Positions 33,166-42,100 of a stretch of DNA of 64,000 bases are shown here, piece by piece. The position numbers were made by a program, and so were the translations under genes. Position 1 is the stretch's first letter, and each line of letters starts with the position of its first letter. Source of the DNA: Segniliparus sp051660745 (GTDB lineage: Bacteria > Actinomycetota > Actinomycetes > Mycobacteriales > Mycobacteriaceae); contig NZ_JBOFQF010000019.1 of assembly GCF_051660745.1 (NCBI RefSeq), positions 26,215 to 90,214 on the forward strand. Reading direction: 5' to 3'. Below the pieces are notes generated by a model that saw nothing but the letters and a program-made list of their open reading frames with translations, was not told the origin of the DNA and did not search any database.

Positions 33166-36100
33166 GTGAACGCCACTACCATCGCCATCGGGATCGTCGG
33201 CTGGTTGATCTGCCTGGTCTGTTGGGGCATGTTCTTCTCGGGCGTTTGGCGCCAGGTGCGCATCATTCGACTCGGCCAACCCGACAACACCCGGCTCCGC
33301 CCGGTCCTCCCTCGGCTGAAGACTCTCATCGTCGAATTCCTCGCGCACACCCGCATGGTGCAGTTCCGCTCGGTCGGTTGGGCGCACTGGCTGGTGATGA
33401 TCGGCTTCCTCGGAGGCATGTTCGTGTACTTGGAGTCCTACGGGCGGGCCATCGACCCCGAGTTCCACTGGCCCGTCGTCGGCGAGCTGCCGGTGTGGCA
33501 TCTGTGGGAGGAGTTCCTCGGGGTCGGCACCATCATCGGCATCGTCGCCCTGATCGTCATTCGCCAGCTCAACCACCCCCGCCGGGCCGAACGCCTGTCC
33601 CGTTTCGCGGGCTCGAACTTCTTCGCCGCCTACCTGATCGAGCTGATCGTGCTCACCGAGGGCACGGCCATGGTGCTGGTCAAGGCCATGAAGATCGCGA
33701 CCTTCCACGAGACCAGCCCGTGGACCGACCCGGTCACCGGGCTGCTGGCCACGCTCTTTCCGGCGAGCACGCTCATGGTCTCGGTGTTCTCGTTCTTCGA
33801 GATGCTCTCCGGCGGGGTCTTCCTCTTCGTCGTCGGCCGCAAGCTGAACTGGGGCGTGGCCTGGCACCGCTTCTCCGCCTTCTTCAACATCTACTTCAAA
33901 CGCGAGGCCGACGGCGGCGTCGCGCTCGGCGCAGCCAAGCCCATGATGTCCGGCGGCAAGGTCCTGAACCTGGAAGAGGCCGACCCCGACGAGGACAGCT
34001 TCGGCGTCGGGAAGATCGAGGACTTCACCTGGAAGAACCTGCTGGACTTCACCACCTGCACCGAGTGCGGCCGCTGCCAGTCCCAGTGCCCGGCCTGGAA
34101 CACCGGCAAGCCGCTCTCCCCCAAGCTGCTCATCACCTCGCTTCGCGACCACGCGTACGCCAAGGCCCCGTACCTCTTGAACGGCGAGACAGCCGGGGCG
34201 ACCGCCCTGGCCGAGGCCGAGCGCCCGATCATCGGCGGCATCGGCGAAGACGGCAAGCTGGGCGGCGTCATCGACCCCGAGGTGCTGTGGAGCTGCACCA
34301 CCTGCGGCGCCTGCGTCGAGCAGTGCCCGGTGGACATCGAGCACGTCGACCACATCATCGACCTGCGCCGCCACCAGGTGCTCATCGAGACGGAGTTCCC
34401 GCACGAGCTCTCCACGCTGTTCAAGAACCTTGAGAACAAGGGCAACCCGTGGGGCCAGAACTCCTCGGCCCGCACCGGCTGGATCGGCGAGGTCGACTTC
34501 CCGGTCCCGGTGTTCGGCGAGGACGCCGAGTCCTTCGACGGCTACGAGTACCTGTTCTGGGTGGGCTGTGCGGGCGCCTACGAGGACCGCGCCAAGAAGA
34601 CCACCAAAGCGGTCGCCGAGCTCCTCTACTCCGCCGAGGTCGAGTTCCTCGTCCTCGGCGCCGAGGAGACCTGCACCGGCGACTCTGCCCGGCGTTCCGG
34701 CAACGAAATGCTCTTCCAGGCCCTCGCGCAGCAGAACATCGCGACCATCGACGCGGTCTTCGAGGGCGTCGAGCCCGGCCGCCGCAAGATCGTCGTGACC
34801 TGCGCGCACTGCTTCAACGCGCTCAAGAACGAGTACCCCGAGCTCGGCGGGGCCTACGAGGTGGTCCACCACACCCAGCTGCTCAACAAGCTGGTCCGGG
34901 AGAAGAAGCTCGTCCCCGTCGCCCCGGTCGAGGGCAACAACTCGCTCACCTACCACGACCCCTGCTACCTCGGCAGGCACAACAAGGTCTACGAGGCTCC
35001 GCGCGAGCTCATCGAGGCGGCAGGCGCGAAACTCACCGAAATGCCCCGGCACGGGCAGCGCTCCATGTGCTGCGGCGCGGGCGGAGCCCGGATGTGGATG
35101 GAGGAGACGCTCGGCAAGCGGATCAACATCGACCGCGTCGACGAGGCGATCGCCACGAACGCGCAGACCATCGCGAGCGGCTGCCCCTTCTGCCGCGTGA
35201 TGCTCACCGACGGCGTGACCGCGAAGCAGCAGGACGGGATCGGCGAGAACGTCCAGGTCGTCGATGTCGCGCAGCTCCTCTTGGAGTCCGTGCGCCGAGG
35301 CGGCCCGCTTGTTGTCCGCGAGGAGAAGAAGGCCGCCCAGACGGCCTCGGCTCCCGCTGTGGAGAAGCCCGCGCCGTCCGAGGAGCCCGCAGCACAAGCG
35401 GCCCCCGCCGCCGAGGCCCCGAAGACGGACGCGCCGCAAGCCGCGAAGCCCTCGGTCGGCCTCGGCATCGCCGGGCCCGCCAGACGGCCCGGAGCCAAGC
35501 AACCCGCTCCCGCCGCCCCTGCGGAAACCGCCCCCGAGCCCGCCGGGCAGGAGACGTCGGCCGCCGCGAAGCCCTCGGTCGGCCTCGGCATCGCCGGGCC
35601 AGCCAAGCGCCCCGGAGCCAAAAAACCTGTCGCAGCACCGGCGCCGAGCGAGCAGCCTGCGGAAGCCGCCGCCCCTGCGGAGCCCAAAGCGGAGGCTCCC
35701 GCCGCGAAACCTGCGGTCGGACTCGGCATCGCCGGGCCAGCCAGGCGGCCCGGAGCCAAGAAGCCCGCTCCCGCCGCCCCTGCGGAGGCCGCAACGCCGG
35801 AGCCAGCAGCAGCGCCTGCCGAAGAGCCGAAAGCCGCTCCCGCTGAGCCTGTTGCCGCAGAGCCCGTTGCCGCTGAGCCGAAACAGGATTCCTCGGCGAA
35901 TGCCAAGCCGACCGTCGGCCTCGGCATCGCCGGGCTCGCCAAGCGCCCCGGAGCCAAGAAGCCCGCTCCCGCCGCCCCTGCGGAGGCCGAAGCACCCGCG
36001 CAGCCTGCGCCGCAGGCCGAGGAGCCTGCCCCGTCGGAGCCCCCGGCCGCCGAAGCAGAGCGGCAGGAAGCCGCCGAGCACGTCCCCGACCAGCCTGTTC

Positions 36101-36249
36101 CGGCCGAGCCGGAGCAAACGGCAGAGCCCGAGCCTGCGCAGGCTCCCGCGCCCGCCGCAGAGCAGCCCGCGCCCGACACCGCGAGCACGGCCAAGCCTGC
36201 TGTCGGCCTCGGCATCGCGCCCGGGGCGAAACGGCCAGGAAGGCGCTGA
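33166..36249 (+). CDS. Membrane iron-sulfur oxidoreductase (HdrD/GlpC-like, Rv0338c homologue) with five-repeat tail
   Basis: A 1027-residue protein. Residues 1-240 are a NarI-like membrane domain with several helices (MVQFRSVGWAHWLVMIGFLG). Two [4Fe-4S] motifs follow, CTECGRCQSQCP near 287 and CTTCGACVEQCP near 379, then two CCG domains (WVGCAGAYED; CAHCFNALKNEYPELG; HDPCYLGRHNKVYEAP; SMCCGAGGARMWMEE). This architecture matches the essential mycobacterial Rv0338c, a quinone-linked electron carrier. I recall a proposed role in isoprenoid (MEP-pathway) reduction, but do not assert it. From about residue 760 an Ala/Pro/Glu-rich tail carries five VGLGIA repeats. GTG start with GAGGAG 11 nt upstream. 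Confidence 0.92.
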   Translation: MNATTIAIGIVGWLICLVCWGMFFSGVWRQVRIIRLGQPDNTRLRPVLPRLKTLIVEFLAHTRMVQFRSVGWAHWLVMIGFLGGMFVYLESYGRAIDPEFHWPVVGELPVWHLWEEFLGVGTIIGIVALIVIRQLNHPRRAERLSRFAGSNFFAAYLIELIVLTEGTAMVLVKAMKIATFHETSPWTDPVTGLLATLFPASTLMVSVFSFFEMLSGGVFLFVVGRKLNWGVAWHRFSAFFNIYFKREADGGVALGAAKPMMSGGKVLNLEEADPDEDSFGVGKIEDFTWKNLLDFTTCTECGRCQSQCPAWNTGKPLSPKLLITSLRDHAYAKAPYLLNGETAGATALAEAERPIIGGIGEDGKLGGVIDPEVLWSCTTCGACVEQCPVDIEHVDHIIDLRRHQVLIETEFPHELSTLFKNLENKGNPWGQNSSARTGWIGEVDFPVPVFGEDAESFDGYEYLFWVGCAGAYEDRAKKTTKAVAELLYSAEVEFLVLGAEETCTGDSARRSGNEMLFQALAQQNIATIDAVFEGVEPGRRKIVVTCAHCFNALKNEYPELGGAYEVVHHTQLLNKLVREKKLVPVAPVEGNNSLTYHDPCYLGRHNKVYEAPRELIEAAGAKLTEMPRHGQRSMCCGAGGARMWMEETLGKRINIDRVDEAIATNAQTIASGCPFCRVMLTDGVTAKQQDGIGENVQVVDVAQLLLESVRRGGPLVVREEKKAAQTASAPAVEKPAPSEEPAAQAAPAAEAPKTDAPQAAKPSVGLGIAGPARRPGAKQPAPAAPAETAPEPAGQETSAAAKPSVGLGIAGPAKRPGAKKPVAAPAPSEQPAEAAAPAEPKAEAPAAKPAVGLGIAGPARRPGAKKPAPAAPAEAATPEPAAAPAEEPKAAPAEPVAAEPVAAEPKQDSSANAKPTVGLGIAGLAKRPGAKKPAPAAPAEAEAPAQPAPQAEEPAPSEPPAAEAERQEAAEHVPDQPVPAEPEQTAEPEPAQAPAPAAEQPAPDTASTAKPAVGLGIAPGAKRPGRR
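35446..36246 (+). repeat. Five VGLGIA-x-RPG repeats in the C-terminal tail of the iron-sulfur protein
   Basis: Five units begin KP(S/A/T)VGLGIA and continue to an (A)(R/K)RPG(A/R)K core: KPSVGLGIAGPARRPGAK, then near-identical copies ending with KPAVGLGIAPGAKRPGRR at the very C terminus. They are separated by 30-90 residues of Ala/Pro/Glu-rich linker. Codon use drifts between copies, so the units are old enough not to be a recent tandem slip. Confidence 0.85.
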
Positions 36250-36256
36250 GAACGCG

Positions 36257-36306
36257 ACAGATCGGAGGCCACGGCGGCACGCCCGCCGTGGCCTCCGATC
36301 TGTTTT
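36257..36306 (+). terminator. Strong intrinsic terminator after the iron-sulfur protein gene
   Basis: Perfect 21-bp arms (36257-36277 and 36283-36303) with a 5-nt CACGC loop, followed by a short T tract TTTT ending at 36306. It begins 8 nt after the stop codon and separates the gene from the aminotransferase. Confidence 0.88.
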
Positions 36307-36422
36307 CCCGGACTGGCCGGACCCCGCCAAGGCTAATTCTGCGCCGGGCTAGTTTTGGACAACTGGCCTGATTCTTCCGCCGGTATTGCCGTCCGCAGGC
36401 CCTGGTCTGGCACACTTGACGG

Positions 36423-37676
36423 ATGAGCAGTCCCCAGCACACCCCCATCAATCCGGACTTGCGCACGCTCGACCAGTCGCACAAACTGCAGAACGTCGCG
36501 TACGAGATTCGTGGCCCGGTGCACGCGGCGGCGACGCGCATGGAGGCCGAAGGCCACCGCATCCTCAAGCTCAACATCGGCAACCCGCCCGTCTTCGACC
36601 TCCAAACCCCCGACGTGATCCTGCGCGACGTGATCGCCGCGCTCTCCCACGCGCAGGGGTACACCGAGGCCAAGGGCATCCTCTCGGCCCGGCGGGCCAT
36701 CGTCACCCGCTACGAGCTGGTCCCCGGCTTCCCCTACCTCGACGTGGACGACGTCTTTCTGGGCAACGGCGTCTCCGAGCTCATCACGATGACGCTGCAG
36801 GCGCTGTTGAACAACGGGGACGAGGTGCTCATCCCGACCCCGGACTACCCGCTGTGGACGGCCTCGACCGCGCTCGCCGGCGGCACCCCCGTGCACTACC
36901 TCTGCGACGAGACGGAGGACTGGAACCCCAGCCTCGACGACATCGAGGCCAAGATCACGCCGAACACCAAGGCCATCGTGGTCATCAACCCGAACAACCC
37001 CACCGGCGCGGTGTACTCCACCAAGGTGCTCGACGGCATCGTGGCGCTCGCCCGGAAGCACTCGCTGCTCATCCTCGCCGACGAGATCTACGACCAGATC
37101 CTCTTCGACGACGCGCAGCACGTCTCCATCGCCTCCCGCGCGCACGACCTCTTCTGCATCACCTACAACGGCCTGTCGAAGACCTACCGCGCCCCCGGTT
37201 TCCGCTCCGGGTGGATGGTGCTCACCGGGCCGAAGGACCACGCGAAAGGCTTCATCGAAGGCCTTGAGACCCTCGCGGCGACCCGGCTGTGCCCGAACGC
37301 GCCCGCGCAGTACGGCATCCAGGTGGCCGTCGGCGGGTACCAGAGCATCCGCGACCTCGTCCGCCCCGGCGGGCGGCTGCGCGAGCAACGCGACGCCGTC
37401 GTCGAAGAGCTCGTGAAAATCCCCGGGGTCTCCTGCGTGGTCCCCAAAGGCGCGATGTACGTCTTCCCGCGCCTGGACCCCGAGGTGCACGAGATCCACA
37501 ACGACGAGCAGCTCGCGCTCGACCTGCTGCTGCAGGAGAAGATCCTGATCGTGCAGGGCACCGGGTTCAACTGGCCCCACCACGACCATCTGCGGATCGT
37601 CACCTTGGCGCCCGAGCGCGACCTGCGCAAAGCCATCGAGCGGTTCGGCAACTTCCTCGCGAGCTACCGGCAGTAG
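36423..37676 (+). CDS. Class I PLP aminotransferase (AspC/AlaA-like, Rv0337c homologue)
   Basis: A 417-residue fold-type I aminotransferase. The PLP lysine is in NGLSKTYRAPGFRSGW; NPNNPTGAVY and LADEIYDQILFDD supply the cofactor-binding Asn and Asp/Tyr. The sequence is closest to the AlaA group (glutamate-pyruvate aminotransferase of E. coli), although the mycobacterial gene was named aspC. Its position after the Rv0338c homologue is conserved, but here a strong terminator lies between the two. Confidence 0.92.
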   Translation: MSSPQHTPINPDLRTLDQSHKLQNVAYEIRGPVHAAATRMEAEGHRILKLNIGNPPVFDLQTPDVILRDVIAALSHAQGYTEAKGILSARRAIVTRYELVPGFPYLDVDDVFLGNGVSELITMTLQALLNNGDEVLIPTPDYPLWTASTALAGGTPVHYLCDETEDWNPSLDDIEAKITPNTKAIVVINPNNPTGAVYSTKVLDGIVALARKHSLLILADEIYDQILFDDAQHVSIASRAHDLFCITYNGLSKTYRAPGFRSGWMVLTGPKDHAKGFIEGLETLAATRLCPNAPAQYGIQVAVGGYQSIRDLVRPGGRLREQRDAVVEELVKIPGVSCVVPKGAMYVFPRLDPEVHEIHNDEQLALDLLLQEKILIVQGTGFNWPHHDHLRIVTLAPERDLRKAIERFGNFLASYRQ

Positions 37677-37685
37677 CCTCGCCGC

Positions 37686-39077
37686 ATGGGACGTCACGCA
37701 CACGGGCCAGCCCCTCGACCAGACCAGCCCGACACGCCCGCCGGGCATGAGCACAGCCACCACGGGCACGGCCATTCGACCGGCCCCGTCTCGCTCCCCC
37801 GCTCACGGGCCACCTCGGCCGTGCTCGCGGCGCTCGCCGTCGCCGTGCTCGCCGTGTTCGCGACGCTGGCCCTGACCTGGCCGCAGAGCCGACACCATGA
37901 CATCCCGCTCCAGTACCGGACGGACCAGGACCAAGACGGGCACGGGCACGCCGCGCGCACCGAGTCCGCCTCGATCCGCGCCGTCGTCCTCGCCGATTGC
38001 GCCAACCCGCTCGTCAGCGGAGTGCTCCGCGACCCGCCGCAAGTGGAGTTCCGCCCGGACGGCATGTGTTTCGACGCGACGGCCGTCCTCGGCTCCGGCC
38101 CCGACGCGGGCCGCTACGTGCTCCTGGAAATACCGACGAACCGGGTGACCGCCGGGCTCGCCAAGGACTCCGGCAGCCAGGACACCGGTGTCGTCCGGCC
38201 CGGCCCCGGCCAGCCACGGCTCGAGGCGGGCGACCAGATCCGGGTCATCGCGCACACCGGGCCAGAAGGGCGCTCGTACAACTTCGACGACTTCCAGCGC
38301 CGCGCCCCGATGCTGCTCTGGGCCGCCGTCTTCGCCGCCGTCGTGGTGGCGGTCGCGGGCTGGCGCGGGCTGCGCGCGCTCTTCGGGCTGGCCGTCGCCT
38401 TCGCCGTGCTCGTGCTCTACACCCTGCCTTCCCTGCTGAACGGGGCCTCCGCGACGCTCGTCGCCGTCGTCTCCGCCATCGCCATCCTCGCGCTCGTGCT
38501 GCCCATCGCGCACGGCGCGAACTGGCGCACGGCCTCGGCGCTGCTCGGCACCATGGTCGCGCTCGGGATCACCGCGCTCGCGGGCTGGCTCGTCATCGAC
38601 TCCACCCGCGCCAGCGGGCTCTCCGCGGAGGGCAACAACGACCTGCAGGTCTATCTCGGCGACGTGTCCATGCCCGGCGTGCTGCTCGCAGGCTTCATCA
38701 TCGGCTCCCTCGGCGTGCTCAACGACGTCACGATCACCCAAGCCTCGGCTGTCTTCGAGCTCGCCGACGCGGGCATCCCGCGCAGGCGCGTCTTCGGGGC
38801 GGCCATGCGCGTCGGGCGGGACCACATCGCCAGCACCGTCTACACGCTGCTCTTCGCCTACGCGGGCGGGGCGCTGCCGTTGTTCCTCCTGCTCTCGGTC
38901 TCCGGCAGGCCGCTCGGCGACCTGCTGACCAGCGACGCGGTGGCGACGGAATTCGCGAGGTCGGCGGTCGGCGGCATCGGGCTCGCGCTGTCGGTCCCCC
39001 TGACCACCGCCGTGGCGGTGGCGCTGCTCCCCAAAAAACAGGCCCGGCGCCCGGAGCCAGAGCCGAGAGCGGCATAG
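37686..39077 (+). CDS. YibE/F-family membrane protein with His-rich N terminus
   Basis: A 463-residue protein. The cytoplasmic N terminus is histidine-rich (GHEHSHHGHGHSTG), followed by one helix, an extracytoplasmic domain of about 150 residues, and roughly seven C-terminal helices with GVLNDVTITQASAVFELA, the YibE/F signature. Function is unknown; the His cluster suggests metal contact. It starts 9 nt after the aminotransferase stop and is likely co-transcribed. It converges with the CDCC exported peptide gene. Confidence 0.82.
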   Translation: MGRHAHGPAPRPDQPDTPAGHEHSHHGHGHSTGPVSLPRSRATSAVLAALAVAVLAVFATLALTWPQSRHHDIPLQYRTDQDQDGHGHAARTESASIRAVVLADCANPLVSGVLRDPPQVEFRPDGMCFDATAVLGSGPDAGRYVLLEIPTNRVTAGLAKDSGSQDTGVVRPGPGQPRLEAGDQIRVIAHTGPEGRSYNFDDFQRRAPMLLWAAVFAAVVVAVAGWRGLRALFGLAVAFAVLVLYTLPSLLNGASATLVAVVSAIAILALVLPIAHGANWRTASALLGTMVALGITALAGWLVIDSTRASGLSAEGNNDLQVYLGDVSMPGVLLAGFIIGSLGVLNDVTITQASAVFELADAGIPRRRVFGAAMRVGRDHIASTVYTLLFAYAGGALPLFLLLSVSGRPLGDLLTSDAVATEFARSAVGGIGLALSVPLTTAVAVALLPKKQARRPEPEPRAA

Positions 39078-39100
39078 GCGCCGCCCTCGGCCCTGGCGCG

Positions 39101-39355
39101 CTACTGTCCCTCGATCTCTGGTGTGGCGGCCTCCGGCGCGGGGCTTGCGGCCTGCGGCGTGGGGCAGCAGTCGCAATCCTTCATCGTGTCCGCCTTCGCG
39201 GGGGATGCCGCCGGGGCGACTGCGGCCACGGGAGCGGGTTCCGCAGAGGCGGCAGACACCGCGCCGAGCACCGGGAGTCCGACGACGGCCCCCAAAATCG
39301 ACCAACCGGCGGCGCGCCGAGCCCTTTTGCCGCGCGAATAGCTCTCTGCCTGCAT
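39101..39355 (-). CDS. Small exported CDCC-motif protein, probable metal binder
   Basis: An 84-residue protein with a basic start, one hydrophobic segment (AAGWSILGAVVGLPVLGAVS) and a probable cleavage site after ASA, then an Ala/Pro-rich chain containing KDCDCCPTP. The three cysteines within four residues are the only ones and suggest metal binding. ATG 39355 is preferred since AAGGAG lies 7 nt upstream; another ATG 6 nt earlier overlaps that site. It is divergent from a MerR gene and its promoter carries a MerR-type operator. Confidence 0.68.
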   Translation of the reverse strand: MQAESYSRGKRARRAAGWSILGAVVGLPVLGAVSAASAEPAPVAAVAPAASPAKADTMKDCDCCPTPQAASPAPEAATPEIEGQ

Positions 39356-39408
39356 GTTCATGCTCCTTCACTGTTTGTTTCAGCCCGTGTCGATCACGCG
39401 CTGCCCCC

Positions 39409-39440
39409 AGTATCAACGTTCCAGTACTATGGAAGGTCAA
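39409..39440 (-). promoter_or_regulatory. MerR-type promoter and operator
   Basis: Minus strand: TTGACC (39440-39435), 20-nt spacer, GATACT (39414-39409). The spacer contains TTCCA-GTACTA-TGGAA (39419-39434), the centre of a GTTCCAGTACTATGGAAGG site like those bound by MerR-family activators. The over-long spacer with an internal palindrome is diagnostic of MerR control and points toward the CDCC peptide gene. Confidence 0.72.
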
Positions 39441-39450
39441 GGAGGAAACA

Positions 39451-39879
39451 GTGAAGATCGGCGAAATCGCCGCCGCTGGCGGGGTCACGGCGAAGACCAT
39501 CCGCTTTTACGAGCAGATCGGCGTGCTGCCAGAGCCCGGCCGAGCCCGGAACGGCTACCGCGACTACAGTTCCGAGACCGTCAAGCAGATCGAGTTCATC
39601 CGCCTCGCCCAAAGCGCCGGATTGTCCCTGCACGAGATACGCGACGTGTTCGCCATCCGCTCGGCCGGGGCGGCGCCGTGCGGCCATGTCCAGGATATGC
39701 TCGCCGCGCGCCTCGGCCAGGTCCACGCCAAAATGGCGGAGCTCTCCGTCTTGGCAGAGCGCCTCGCGGCCCTCCTCGACAACGCCAAACGCGCCAAACC
39801 CGCCGACACGGGCACAACCGTCTGCTGGATCATCGAGGGCTGCTCCGGGCAGAGCGCCACGGATTCCCGAGGGCAGTGA
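39451..39879 (+). CDS. MerR-family metal-responsive regulator
   Basis: A 142-residue regulator. The winged-helix N terminus reads KIGEIAAAGGVTAKTIRFYE and RNGYRDYSSETV. After the dimerisation helix come PCGHVQ and a C-terminal CWIIEGC, a cysteine arrangement like those of metal-sensing MerR proteins (MerR, CueR, ZntR groups). GTG 39451 has AAGGAGG upstream at 39439-39445. It is divergent from the CDCC exported protein and should control it and itself. The metal cannot be decided. Confidence 0.88.
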   Translation: MKIGEIAAAGGVTAKTIRFYEQIGVLPEPGRARNGYRDYSSETVKQIEFIRLAQSAGLSLHEIRDVFAIRSAGAAPCGHVQDMLAARLGQVHAKMAELSVLAERLAALLDNAKRAKPADTGTTVCWIIEGCSGQSATDSRGQ

Positions 39880-39913
39880 CCGATCCGGCCGAGAGCCCTC
39901 GCCGTTGGCGCGG

Positions 39914-41248
39914 CTACCGGGCGGAGAAGCTCGATCCCAGCGCCTGGTAGGCCCAGCCCGCGGAACGCCATTTCGCGGCGTCGAGGCAGCGCCTGCCGTC
40001 CACGACCCGCCGCGCGCGCACATGGCCCGCGACCTGCGCGGGATCGAGGTCGACGAACTCGGGCCACTCGGTGAGCACGAGCACCGCGTCCGCCTTGTAG
40101 CAGGCGTCGACGACCGAGGTCGCGTAGCCGAGGGTCGGGAAGACCCGCTTCGAGTTCTCCACGGCCTTCGGGTCGTACACGGTGACGTTCGCGCCGCGCA
40201 GCTGCAGCATGCCCGCCACATTGAGCGCCGGGGAGTCCCGCACGTCGTCGGACTGCGGCTTGAACGCGGCCCCGAGCACCGCGAGGTTCGCGCCGAGCAC
40301 CGAGCCGCCGCACGTCTCGGTGACCAGGTCCACCATCTTCGAGCGCTGGCGCATGTTGATGCTGTCCACCTCGCGCAAGAACGTGAGGGTCCGGTCGGCC
40401 CCGAGCTCGCCCGCCGCCGCCATGAACGCCCGGATGTCCTTCGGCAGGCATCCGCCGCCGAAGCCGAGGCCCGCGTTGAGGAACTGCCTGCCGATCCGCT
40501 TGTCGTGCCCGATCGCGTCGGCGAGCGTGGTGACGTCCGCGCCTGCGGCGGCGCACACCTCGCCCACCGCGTTGATGAAGGAGATCTTTGTCGCGAGGAA
40601 CGCGTTCGCCGACACCTTCACGAGCTCGGCGGTGGCCCAGTCGGTGATGATCACCGGGACGCCCTCGTCGAGGGGCGTCGCGTACATCTCGCGCGTCAGC
40701 CGCTCCACGAGCGCCGGGGCGTCCGGCGCGAGGCCGAGGACGATCCGGTCCGGGTGCAGCGTGTCCGACACCGCGTGGCCCTCGCGCAGGAACTCCGGGT
40801 TCCACCCCACATGCACCTCGACCCCGGCAGGGACGAGCGCGCGGGCACGGGCCTGCAGCTGCGCCGACGTGCCGACCGGGACGGTGGATTTGCCGAGGAT
40901 CAGCGTCTCGCGCCGCAACAGCGGGGCGAGGGAGTCGATGACGGCGTGCACATGGGCGAGATCGGCGGCGTACTCGCCCTTCTTCTGGGGCGTGCCCACT
41001 CCGAGGAAATGCACGTCGGCGAACTCTGCCGCCTCTTCGTAGGAGGTGGTGAACCGCAGCCGCCCGTTGGCCAGGTTCTCCCTCAGGACCTCGTCCAGCC
41101 CGGGCTCGTAGAACGGGACCTCGCCCGCAGCGAGCTTCGCGATCTTCGACGGGTCCACATCGACGCCGAGGACTTCATGTCCCAAGGCCGCCATGCAGGC
41201 CGCGTGGGTCGCTCCCAGATAACCGGTGCCGAACACAGCGCATCGCAC
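39914..41248 (-). CDS. ugd: UDP-glucose/GDP-mannose 6-dehydrogenase
   Basis: A 444-residue NAD-dependent dehydrogenase that oxidises UDP-glucose to UDP-glucuronate for glycolipid or polysaccharide synthesis. It has the Rossmann motif FGTGYLGATHA, STVPVGTS, WNPEFLREGHA and the catalytic cysteine in GFGGGCLPKDIRAF. GTG 41248 matches where Rv0322 (udgA) begins; an ATG at 41272 would add eight residues (MALRCNNS). In M. tuberculosis udgA is directly beside dcd; here about 7 kb separates them. Confidence 0.93.
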   Translation of the reverse strand: MRCAVFGTGYLGATHAACMAALGHEVLGVDVDPSKIAKLAAGEVPFYEPGLDEVLRENLANGRLRFTTSYEEAAEFADVHFLGVGTPQKKGEYAADLAHVHAVIDSLAPLLRRETLILGKSTVPVGTSAQLQARARALVPAGVEVHVGWNPEFLREGHAVSDTLHPDRIVLGLAPDAPALVERLTREMYATPLDEGVPVIITDWATAELVKVSANAFLATKISFINAVGEVCAAAGADVTTLADAIGHDKRIGRQFLNAGLGFGGGCLPKDIRAFMAAAGELGADRTLTFLREVDSINMRQRSKMVDLVTETCGGSVLGANLAVLGAAFKPQSDDVRDSPALNVAGMLQLRGANVTVYDPKAVENSKRVFPTLGYATSVVDACYKADAVLVLTEWPEFVDLDPAQVAGHVRARRVVDGRRCLDAAKWRSAGWAYQALGSSFSAR

Positions 41249-41529
41249 GCTGTTATTGCAGCGCAGCGCCATGAGCAGAAGGCGACGGGAAACGGACGCG
41301 GGCCCCAACGAGAAGTGACAGTCTGGTGTTTGCCCCTCGGAAAAGCGCAGACCGGGGCGGCAGCGCGGGCGGGCCGCGGCGCGGCGATGACGAAAGTCCC
41401 GAGCAGATGGAGCCTTTGGCGCCTACAACGGAGCCTGTGGAACGGGTTGGATGGAGTGTGGGATCGAACGATCCCGGCGACGGCACGACGTCCGTGGCCA
41501 GACTTCATCCGCCGAACGGAGGCATTGCG

Positions 41530-42000
41530 ATGAACACGCAACAACAGCCCGAGGCCACCACTCGCCTCTTCGCCCGTGTGCTCGGCCCTTACCTGGTCCT
41601 CGCCAGCGCCACGGCCCTGGCACGAGGCAAGGAGATCCGCGCGGCGGTCGCTCGTTCCACCGGGAACGAGATGTGGGCGTGGGCGATCGGGGCCTTCGTC
41701 CTCCTGCTCGGGATCGTGGTCGTCGCCCTGCACCCCTATTGGCGGGGAGCGGCGGCCGTCGCCGTCTCGCTCCTCGGCTGGGCGACCGCGCTGAAAGGGT
41801 TGTCCCTCATGGCCTTTCCCTCGGCATACCTGTCGTGGGCGGGCGCCGTGGCGGGCGGTCCGTTCTGGCTGGCCTCCCTCGTCGTCATGGGACTGGTGGG
41901 ATTGTGGCTCGCATACGTGGGCTGGGCCCCGCACAAGGCCGACCAGGGCCACGAGGCCGCGCCGACGCAAAAACCGTCCCACATCTCCCGCGCCGCGTGA
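41530..42000 (+). CDS. Small four-helix membrane protein
   Basis: A 156-residue protein with four hydrophobic segments (VLGPYLVLASATALARG; WAWAIGAFVLLLGIVVVAL; GAAAVAVSLLGWATALKGLS; FWLASLVVMGLVGLWLAYVG) and a polar His/Lys tail. No family name is certain. GGAGG with 7-nt spacing supports the ATG at 41530; longer frames upstream have no signal. It diverges from ugd across 281 nt. Confidence 0.65.
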   Translation: MNTQQQPEATTRLFARVLGPYLVLASATALARGKEIRAAVARSTGNEMWAWAIGAFVLLLGIVVVALHPYWRGAAAVAVSLLGWATALKGLSLMAFPSAYLSWAGAVAGGPFWLASLVVMGLVGLWLAYVGWAPHKADQGHEAAPTQKPSHISRAA

Positions 42001-42053
42001 CCGGTCGCCGTCGCCACGACGGCTTCGTCATCGGGCGAGCAGGCCCGAGAAAG

Positions 42054-42089
42054 CGCTATGGCCCCCAGCAAGCGCTGGGGGCCATAGCG
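42054..42089. terminator. Bidirectional stem-loop between convergent genes
   Basis: Perfect 16-bp arms, CGCTATGGCCCCCAGC (42054-42069) and its complement (42074-42089), with an AAGC loop. On the minus strand it is followed by CTTTCTC, a weak T-rich run, so it best serves the leftward gene ending at 42101; it also lies 54 nt after the rightward stop. Confidence 0.75.
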
Positions 42090-42100
42090 GGACGAGACGG

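Noticed and set aside
35446..36246. Possible CRISPR-like or microsatellite repeat
   Set aside because: The repeats are in-frame protein repeats with variable linkers and synonymous changes, not constant direct repeats with spacers.
33070..36330. Open frame of 1086 codons antisense to the iron-sulfur protein
   Set aside because: The sense strand has two ferredoxin motifs, CCG domains and a ribosome site; the antisense is low complexity only.
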